From the NCBI GenBank assembly GCA_937880335.1, contig CALFLJ010000230.1, positions 1 through 11,719 on the forward strand: a stretch of 11,719 bases of DNA, given 5' to 3'. The notes under the pieces are model-generated. The model saw nothing but the letters and a program-made list of their open reading frames with translations, was not told where the DNA came from and did not search any database. Positions 7,111 to 11,719 of this stretch are shown here, one piece after another (within the stretch, counting starts at the first letter, position 1; each line of letters begins with the position of its first letter). The stretch is from an uncultured Succinatimonas sp. Its GTDB lineage: Bacteria; Pseudomonadota; Gammaproteobacteria; Enterobacterales; Succinivibrionaceae. A program made the translations under genes and the position numbers.

Positions 7111-7130
7111 AATAAAGAATAATAATAAAG

Positions 7131-7595
7131 TTAGCCCTGGCTTTGCCCCAGTTTTAAAGTTGCACTTAACATCGATTTGGCATTTTGAGCCACCTGAACT
7201 GCTGTTTGATAAGATCGATTAGCACTTATCATATCAGCCATTTCTTCAACAGGATTGACATTTGGTCTATATATATAACCATCCTTGTCAGCCATAGGGT
7301 GATTTGGATTATATTCAACAATAGCAGGAGCATCAGATTCTATTACTCCCTTCAAAGCTACTCCAACACCATAAGGCTCTCCAGATACAGGATCAACGCT
7401 CTCTCCTGTTGTTTGTTGTAAAGCTAAAGCCTCATCCATCGCTGCAGCAAAAAGAGGGCGTCTTGCTTTATAAGTTGTTTCAACTGAAGAACTTACAGAT
7501 TCTGCATTTGCAAGGTTTGATGCAGTTGCATTTAAACGCACCGATTGGGCATTCATCGCCGTACCTGCAATATCTAAAATTCTAAACATACTCAT
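7131..7595 (-). CDS. flgC: Proximal rod protein FlgC
   Basis: FlgC is a rod subunit. It starts MSMFRILDIAGTAMNAQSVR, with the rod signature ATASNLANAESVSSSVETTY (24-43) and the FlgC-type C-terminal half NPNHPMADKDGYIYRPNVNP followed by VEEMADMISANRSYQTAVQV. At 154 residues it is longer than E. coli FlgC (134); the extra residues seem to sit around LALQQTTGESVDPVSGEPYG in the middle. A purine-rich GGAGAGGAG tract precedes the ATG. It lies 17 bases after flgB and is the second and last gene of that unit. Confidence 0.97.
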   Translation of the reverse strand: MSMFRILDIAGTAMNAQSVRLNATASNLANAESVSSSVETTYKARRPLFAAAMDEALALQQTTGESVDPVSGEPYGVGVALKGVIESDAPAIVEYNPNHPMADKDGYIYRPNVNPVEEMADMISANRSYQTAVQVAQNAKSMLSATLKLGQSQG

Positions 7596-7612
7596 AATCT
7601 ATCTCCTCTCCC

Positions 7613-8032
7613 TTATGACGATGTTCTCAAAGCACTTTTTAGTTTATTTATACGGGAGTTTAAAAAAGTTAATGTAGCCTGATACTCAAGCGTATTATCT
7701 ACATACTTCATACGCTCTGTTGAAACTTCAACTGTATTTCCATTTCCTGTATCAGGCTGATAAGGCAAACGATACTTTAAGGTAAGATTAGTTCTATCTG
7801 AACCTAAACTATCTAGATCAAAATGTTTTTCATTTGTCTTAACCATTTTGCCTATAGGTTTTGTTTTGATATTAGCCTCTCTTATAAAAGCTTCGTTAAA
7901 ATCAATATCTCGCGCCTTAAAACCAGGTGTATCGGCATTAGCTAAATTGCCTGCTAAAACCTCTGCACGAGTATTTCTAACTTGCATAGTATATTGATGT
8001 ACGCCAAAGGCTTTTTCAAAACTAATAGCCAT
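7613..8032 (-). CDS. flgB: Proximal rod protein FlgB
   Basis: FlgB is a proximal rod subunit. The 139 residues start MAISFEKAFGVHQYTMQVRN and carry the signature LAGNLANADTPGFKARDIDF (26-45). The C-terminal VDNTLEYQATLTFLNSRINK helix is typical (E. coli FlgB is 138 residues). The ribosome site AGAAGG lies six bases before ATG. It heads the flgB-flgC unit, with its own sigma54 promoter overlapping the terminator of cheR. Confidence 0.97.
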   Translation of the reverse strand: MAISFEKAFGVHQYTMQVRNTRAEVLAGNLANADTPGFKARDIDFNEAFIREANIKTKPIGKMVKTNEKHFDLDSLGSDRTNLTLKYRLPYQPDTGNGNTVEVSTERMKYVDNTLEYQATLTFLNSRINKLKSALRTSS

Positions 8033-8046
8033 ATTTACCTTCTGTC

Positions 8047-8090
8047 AAAAAAATTGCGTTAGCCTCTACTTACAGAGACTAACGCAATTT
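8047..8090 (-). terminator. Terminator of cheV-cheR, overlapping the flgB promoter
   Basis: A perfect 12-bp inverted repeat, AAATTGCGTTAG (8051-8062) and CTAACGCAATTT (8079-8090), is extended after one mismatch by CTCT/AGAG around a six-base loop. On the minus strand it ends in seven T (complement of 8053-8047). It lies 28 bases after the cheR stop. Confidence 0.82.
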
Positions 8091-8098
8091 ATATGCCA
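8083..8098 (-). promoter_or_regulatory. Sigma54 promoter of flgB-flgC
   Basis: The minus strand reads TGGCAT (8098-8093), ATAAA, TTGCG (8087-8083): GG and GC are in place with exact -24/-12 spacing. Initiation would fall near 8072, about 40 bases before the flgB ATG. The -12 box lies inside the upstream arm of the cheR terminator. Confidence 0.8.
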
Positions 8099-8117
8099 AG
8101 ATTTATATTTTAAACTA

Positions 8118-9485
8118 TTAACCAAATCTGCTAGATTTAATGCGATATATAATTCCAGGATTACAACGCACCATTTCAAATTTATCAGAAACCCCTGTTA
8201 AAGATTCACTTGAACCTAAAATTAAATATCCACCAGGATTTAAACACATAGTAAGTTTTCGTAAAATTTCTGCCTTAATTTCATTATTAAAATAAATAAG
8301 AACATTACGACAGAAAATTACGTCAAAACGTCCCATAAGAGCAAAAGAGCCTAAAAGGTTTAAAGGTCTAAATTCAACCATTTGTTTTAACCTATCATCA
8401 ACCTGCATCATGTTAGGATTGCGTGTAGGCTTAAAAAATTTACCTCTTCGCTCTAAAGATAAACCTCGAGATAATGCATGAACGTCATATTGAGCTAATC
8501 TACATTGTTCTAACATCTGAGGAGAAAGATCTGTACCTATAATCTGGGTTTTAGTTGGATCTACATGAATCATACGAACCAACTGCTCCATTACTGTCAT
8601 TGCAATAGAATAAGGTTCCTGACCTGACGAACAGGCTGCAGACCAAATACGAATAGGATATCGAGCCTTCATGGCAAGCTCTGGAAGAATAATATTCTGC
8701 AATGCTAAATAAGGGTAAGTATCACGGAACCACAATGTTTCATTAGTAGTCATGGCATCAATTACCGCCTCTTGAATCCTATTATTCGGCCTATCTTCCA
8801 TAGCCTGATTTATAAGATCATCAATATCAGCACAATTAAAACGCACTACTAGATTAGAGAGACGACTATTGACTAAATATTGCTTACCCTCAGCTAAAAC
8901 TATCCCGCATTTTTCCTCAATAAAAGCAGCAAAACGTCTAAATTGCATATCTGTAACTTTAGCAATTACACGTGGAGCTACTCTCTTTGTTGGAGGTGCA
9001 TCAGGATCTCTGTTATTACTGCCTGTAAGTGCAGCTAAGGTTTTGCGGGCCTGAGCCATACGCTCAGACACACTTAAAGCTTTATTTTGCTGTGTACTAG
9101 TATTAGCAGTTGGAAATCCCTGAGGAATGTATGCAGTAGGTCTGCTAAGGCTTGCTGTAGTTTTTGTTGCTGGCGCAGTCGTATTAACAGAATTCGTCTG
9201 TGCCTGATTTGGTTTATTGTAATTGGAGCCTTGAGAAGCCGTTATACTTTTATTGGCTGCTAAAGCCTCTTTAATAGCTGCAATTTTAGCTGCTGTTATA
9301 GCAGCTAAATCTTTATTTGCAGGAGGTTCACTGGTGCTTTTAAAAGCACTTGCACTCTGTACATTCGTACGATTTTGAAATGTGGTATTTCGTGTTTGCA
9401 AAGTCGAGCTACGTGAGCTACTTAGTGTAGTTAACGACTTCTTCTGCTCTTTATCTCCGGTTTTATTAAAAAAAGAGAATGCCAT
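8118..9485 (-). CDS. cheR: Chemotaxis protein methyltransferase CheR with long N-terminal extension
   Basis: CheR moves methyl groups from S-adenosylmethionine to glutamates of chemoreceptors in adaptation. The product has 455 residues against roughly 275-290 for common CheR. The catalytic part fills about 173-455: an N-terminal helical domain (MQFRRFAAFIEEKCGIVL, 180-197), TTNETLWFRD (246-255), the SAM site IWSAACSSGQEPYSIAM (280-296), IIGTDLSP (315-322) and FDVIFCRNVLIYFNN (387-401). Residues 1-172 are rich in Ser, Thr, Ala, Asn and Gln, probably disordered, with two short helical stretches (about 59-80 and 137-154). The start has only a weak GAGA site; no Met stands right at the domain edge, so the extension is probably real. 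It follows cheV by 21 bases. Confidence 0.93.
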   Translation of the reverse strand: MAFSFFNKTGDKEQKKSLTTLSSSRSSTLQTRNTTFQNRTNVQSASAFKSTSEPPANKDLAAITAAKIAAIKEALAANKSITASQGSNYNKPNQAQTNSVNTTAPATKTTASLSRPTAYIPQGFPTANTSTQQNKALSVSERMAQARKTLAALTGSNNRDPDAPPTKRVAPRVIAKVTDMQFRRFAAFIEEKCGIVLAEGKQYLVNSRLSNLVVRFNCADIDDLINQAMEDRPNNRIQEAVIDAMTTNETLWFRDTYPYLALQNIILPELAMKARYPIRIWSAACSSGQEPYSIAMTVMEQLVRMIHVDPTKTQIIGTDLSPQMLEQCRLAQYDVHALSRGLSLERRGKFFKPTRNPNMMQVDDRLKQMVEFRPLNLLGSFALMGRFDVIFCRNVLIYFNNEIKAEILRKLTMCLNPGGYLILGSSESLTGVSDKFEMVRCNPGIIYRIKSSRFG

Positions 9486-9506
9486 AAATATCTCAAACTG
9501 GTCTTA

Positions 9507-10490
9507 TTAAACATTAGGCTTCTTAAGAATCATATCTGCTCCTGATGAGCCTGACTCAACAAGTTCAATACCTTTCTTAACGGCTAAGGATAATTCTTCA
9601 GGATTAAATTTAGGTATAAAGTCATTTGCCCCAGCTTTGCTTACCATACCTAAGTTAAATACACCTGAAAGAGAAGTATGTAGAATAATATAAAGATCTT
9701 TTAAAGATGGATCTTGTCTGATGCTAGCACAAAGAGTATAACCATCCATTTCTGGCATTTCAACATCTGATATAACAAGTTCTACCTGATCACGAATTGG
9801 ACCGTTTGCTGCTAATTCTTTTAGTTTCATTAAAGCCTGCTTACCATCAAAAACCTTAATGACCTCAACGCCTAACTCATCCATAGCACGACAAATTTGA
9901 GACAAGGCTACTTTAGAATCATCTGCAATTAAAATTTTAAACTTGCGTTTTTCAAGCTGGGCATTAAATTTTTCATCACGAACCTTTAGCACAGCCTTAG
10001 GATCTACCTTAGTAGGTGAAATCTCATCTAAAATCTTCTCTACATCTAAGATCTCAATTAGCTCATTATCAATTTCAGTTACAGCAGTAAGATAATTGCT
10101 ATCACCAGCTCCTTTAGGAGGAGGCATAATCTTAGACCAATTCATGTTGATTATTCGCTCAACATTAGAAACTAAGAATGCATGAGAGGAACGGTTATAC
10201 TCTGCGATTATAATAAAACTCTTAGATACATCTAAAGTTTTACGACCTCCTATTGCATAAGCCAAATCAATTACAGAAATAGTTTGACCTCTAATGTGAG
10301 CTACTCCTACAACAAACTTATGTAATTTTGGCATTACAGTAAGATGGGGACATGGTAATACCTCACGAACCTTGAAGACGTTGATGCCATAACGCTGATG
10401 CAAACCTGATAATCTAAACAGCAAAAGCTCCATGCGGTTTTGGCCGACTAATTCAGTCAACTCATTAACCGAATCCATTACACCTATCAT
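9507..10490 (-). CDS. cheV: Chemotaxis coupling/response-regulator protein CheV
   Basis: CheV is a CheW-like coupling protein fused to a receiver domain; it links chemoreceptors to the CheA kinase and can be phosphorylated. With the start chosen here it has 327 residues. The CheW domain covers about 12-155 (QNRMELLLFRLSGLHQRYGI, VGVAHIRGQTISVIDLAYAI) and the receiver about 183-312, with Asp190/Asp191 (IADDS), phospho-acceptor Asp242 (VISDVEMPEMDG), Thr272 and Lys294. The open frame extends 19 codons further to 10547, but MIGVMDSVNELTELVGQNR matches the usual CheV start and GGAGA sits six bases before this ATG, so 10490 is preferred. It is the first gene of the cheV-cheR unit, divergent from flgA. 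Confidence 0.94.
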   Translation of the reverse strand: MIGVMDSVNELTELVGQNRMELLLFRLSGLHQRYGINVFKVREVLPCPHLTVMPKLHKFVVGVAHIRGQTISVIDLAYAIGGRKTLDVSKSFIIIAEYNRSSHAFLVSNVERIINMNWSKIMPPPKGAGDSNYLTAVTEIDNELIEILDVEKILDEISPTKVDPKAVLKVRDEKFNAQLEKRKFKILIADDSKVALSQICRAMDELGVEVIKVFDGKQALMKLKELAANGPIRDQVELVISDVEMPEMDGYTLCASIRQDPSLKDLYIILHTSLSGVFNLGMVSKAGANDFIPKFNPEELSLAVKKGIELVESGSSGADMILKKPNV

Positions 10491-10495
10491 CTTTA

Positions 10496-10500
10496 TCTCC
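10496..10500 (-). promoter_or_regulatory. Ribosome binding site that fixes the cheV start
   Basis: GGAGA on the minus strand stands six bases upstream of the ATG at 10490. The longer frame's ATG at 10547 has only TAGCGTAGG before it and would add residues not found in CheV proteins. Confidence 0.7.
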
Positions 10501-10851
10501 AATACAATTGCTCGTGAGTAATAATCACCAATAAATTTTGGTAACACCTACGCTATAGGATATTCTAAATGATTTAAATAAAAAAAATATTAAGGCTAAA
10601 GTGAGTATTTAATCACACCTAACAAAAATTTTTTATTTCCAAATTAGTTTAACACAGTATTTTTTAGCATTTGCAACAACAAAAATTTATGTTCCTAACT
10701 AAGAAAATATATAAAACTCTCAGGCCTTAAATTATCCGTGATAAACTTATGTACATCTAAATCCAATTATTAATAAATTGCTTTAATCAAGCAACAATAA
10801 ATTAAAAAAGATATTTAAATTAAGGCTTAAAACAAGTTTTAGTATGGAAAT

Positions 10852-10857
10852 AAGGAG
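10852..10857 (+). promoter_or_regulatory. Ribosome binding site of flgA
   Basis: AAGGAG lies about five bases before the ATG at 10863, a near-ideal site that fixes the flgA start. Confidence 0.75.
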
Positions 10858-10862
10858 TTTTT

Positions 10863-11558
10863 ATGAACATACTTAAGCTTTTAATATTTTTTCTATTAAG
10901 TATATTTTCATATACAGTATATGCAACGGCAGATGAAGCAAAATTTTTAGAAAAAGTTGCAGAGCAATATATTTTAGCTCAATTTCCAGAGGACACTCCT
11001 GAGCGTAAAATTTATGTCAAAGCATCACGAGTTGATCAAAATCGAAACTATGGGGGCAAGTGTGAGGGCTTCCTTACTGCACAAATGCAAGGACAGCGCA
11101 TCAAGGTTAACTCAACGGTAAAAATCATTTGCAAAAAGCCACAAAACAGTTACACACTTTACGTTCCGGTAACGGTAAAAGTTTTAAGACGCTCTATTGT
11201 TGCAACTCATAATATCCCCAAAGGGACTACTATAAGCTCCGACCTTATCGAGGAAAACTTTATTGATGAAAATCTCATTATGAACAAAACCATTACAGAT
11301 AAGGATATGATTTTAGGATCTAAGGCTAAACGAGATATTCCATCCGGCTCTCCAATTTATCAGGACAATTATTGTTTAGTTTGTAAAGGAGATCAGGTAC
11401 TAATTGAGGCATCCTACAATAATCTAAAAGTCAAAACATCTGGGATTGCCCTTTCAGAAGGAAACCTTAATGACACAATAGAAGTTAAAAACGCAAAAAG
11501 TGGTAAAAAAATAAGTGGAATAGTAAGTGGACCTAAAACCGTATCCGTAATTATGTAA
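10863..11558 (+). CDS. flgA: Flagellar P-ring assembly chaperone FlgA
   Basis: FlgA is a periplasmic protein that helps FlgI polymerise into the P ring. The product has 231 residues. It has a Sec signal peptide (MNILK, hydrophobic 6-19, cleavage probably after Ala21 in TVYA) and a C-terminal SAF domain from about 109: RRSIVATHNIPKGTTISSDL, LGSKAKRDIPSGSPI (151-165), then GDQVLIEASYNNLKVKTSGI and the ending NAKSGKKISGIVSGPKTVSV. Cys67/Cys90 and Cys171/Cys174 could form periplasmic disulfides. It is divergent from cheV, as in Vibrio-type clusters. The usual followers flgM and flgN are missing: 108 bases after its stop an IS end begins. No clear terminator follows it. Confidence 0.95.
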   Translation: MNILKLLIFFLLSIFSYTVYATADEAKFLEKVAEQYILAQFPEDTPERKIYVKASRVDQNRNYGGKCEGFLTAQMQGQRIKVNSTVKIICKKPQNSYTLYVPVTVKVLRRSIVATHNIPKGTTISSDLIEENFIDENLIMNKTITDKDMILGSKAKRDIPSGSPIYQDNYCLVCKGDQVLIEASYNNLKVKTSGIALSEGNLNDTIEVKNAKSGKKISGIVSGPKTVSVIM

Positions 11559-11663
11559 AGATGAAAATTTTTTCAATGCTAAGAGCAAATAAAATCACAA
11601 AAGAATATTTGCAATCCAAGAGGTAATAGTTGGGGATAAAAAAAAACATCTCCACCTATATTA

Positions 11664-11717
11664 TTTGGCTCTTCGCAAAATATGTGGTTGAATAAATTCT
11701 ATAAGTGAAAATTGTTA
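11664..11717 (+). repeat. 54-bp inverted repeat, right copy (partner 171-224)
   Basis: This is the inverted partner of the left copy. The window ends two bases later, so the full extent of similarity cannot be seen. Confidence 0.9.
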
Positions 11718-11719
11718 TA
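11667..11719 (+). mobile_element. End of a second insertion sequence, probably ISL3 family (continues beyond window end)
   Basis: The segment begins GGCTCTTCGCAAAATATGTG, a textbook-like ISL3-family terminal repeat start, and runs to the window edge. It matches the left IS end (171-224) in inverted orientation over 54 bases with six mismatches (counting three bases outside each end). Because the match is longer than a typical terminal repeat, it is probably the same (transposase 5') end of a related element, so its transposase should read rightwards just past the window. The eight bases outside, TATTATTT (11659-11666), would be the predicted target duplication. Confidence 0.62.

Larger units (their letters stand above)
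6703..7130. other. 428-base non-coding gap between flgC and flgD: terminator, possible enhancer, sigma54 promoter
   Basis: I find no credible gene here; the open frame on the plus strand at the right side is the shadow of the flgC terminator and 3' end. In minus-strand order the gap holds the flgC terminator (7107-7066), an inverted repeat GACTAT-N13-ATAGTC (6934-6958), two ATTGCC repeats 20 bases apart (6892 and 6872), the second inside the palindrome TTGCCGGCAA (6873-6882), and the flgD sigma54 promoter (6784-6769). A control region with distant activator sites is the likeliest reading. Confidence 0.6.
10491..10862. other. Divergent AT-rich control region between cheV and flgA
   Basis: These 372 bases are very AT-rich and hold no credible gene. 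I find no sigma54 site and no good sigma28 site (TAAAG...GCCGATAA) on either strand, and no sigma70 promoter I would defend. One clear inverted repeat, TTGCTT-TAATC-AAGCAA (10778-10794), lies 69-85 bases before flgA and could be an operator. Both genes must be started from this spacer. Confidence 0.5.

Noticed and set aside
7040..7222. 60-codon plus-strand frame across the flgC 3' end
   Set aside because: It runs through the flgC terminator hairpin and antisense to flgC; its Lys/Leu-rich product is what poly-A hairpin DNA gives.
10491..10547. Longer cheV start at 10547 (MLPKFIGDYYSRAIV...)
   Set aside because: The extra 19 residues are not part of known CheV proteins and the good ribosome site belongs to the ATG at 10490.
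10538..10556. Sigma54-like GG-N10-GC on the plus strand between cheV and flgA
   Set aside because: Only the GG and GC fit (TTGGTAACACCTACGC); it lies about 310 bases from flgA and the other consensus positions are wrong.
10720..10750. Sigma28-like CCGTGATAA in the cheV-flgA spacer
   Set aside because: The -10 has an inserted base and no TAAAG box stands at the right spacing on either strand.
11585..11612. Inverted repeat GCAAATA / TATTTGC after flgA
   Set aside because: It has a 14-base loop and no following T tract; could be chance in AT-rich DNA.
11561..11626. Possible 21-codon gene after flgA (MKIFSMLRANKITKEYLQSK)
   Set aside because: It has no ribosome site and no similarity to FlgM or FlgN; too short to support.
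11631..11654. Hairpin TGGGGAT / ATCTCCA after flgA as a terminator
   Set aside because: The stem is 7 bp with a G-U pair and an A-rich loop, and no T run follows on the plus strand; on the minus strand the T run is inside the loop.

Overview
The window is AT-rich DNA from a gammaproteobacterium with polar-type flagella. The protein signatures (proline--tRNA ligase of the E. coli type, FlgF/FlgG/FlgI) and the gene order flgA <-> cheV-cheR-flgB-flgC-flgD...flgF-flgG-flgH-flgI match the Vibrio/Aeromonas/Pseudomonas arrangement. The low GC and the short, terminator-rich spacers would suit an anaerobic Succinivibrionaceae-like host, but that placement is an inference and not proven here.

Layout. 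Positions 1-221 look like the outward-facing end of an insertion sequence: an end like those of the ISL3 family, a sigma70 promoter and the first 35 codons of a gene on the minus strand. Next come a small Cys-rich membrane protein (265-498, minus, NqrM-like) and the divergent housekeeping gene proS (745-2466, plus). ProS and the flagellar block converge on one symmetric terminator (2482-2512). From 2511 to 10490 all genes lie on the minus strand, in transcription order cheV, cheR, flgB, flgC, flgD, flgF, flgG, flgH, flgI. Divergent flgA (10863-11558, plus) follows after a 372-base AT-rich spacer. The last 53 bases (11667-11719) are a second outward-facing copy of the IS end seen at the left.

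How it works together. FlgB, FlgC, FlgF and FlgG are rod proteins; FlgD is the hook cap/scaffold; FlgH and FlgI are the L and P rings; FlgA is the periplasmic P-ring chaperone; CheV and CheR act in chemoreceptor coupling and adaptation. The block is not one operon. It is cut by intrinsic terminators into cheV-cheR | flgB-flgC | flgD | flgF-flgG-flgH-flgI, and each of the last three units begins with a sigma54 (-24/-12) promoter of TGGCA(C/T)-N5-TTG form. The terminator between cheR and flgB shares bases with the flgB promoter.

Main oddities: the hook gene flgE is missing from its usual place between flgD and flgF; flgM and flgN do not follow flgA, where an IS end lies instead; flgJ is not next to flgI; CheR carries a disordered N-terminal extension of about 170 residues; and 54-bp inverted copies of an IS end bracket the window. 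I see no CRISPR array, tRNA or rRNA, and no clearly undescribed multi-gene system.
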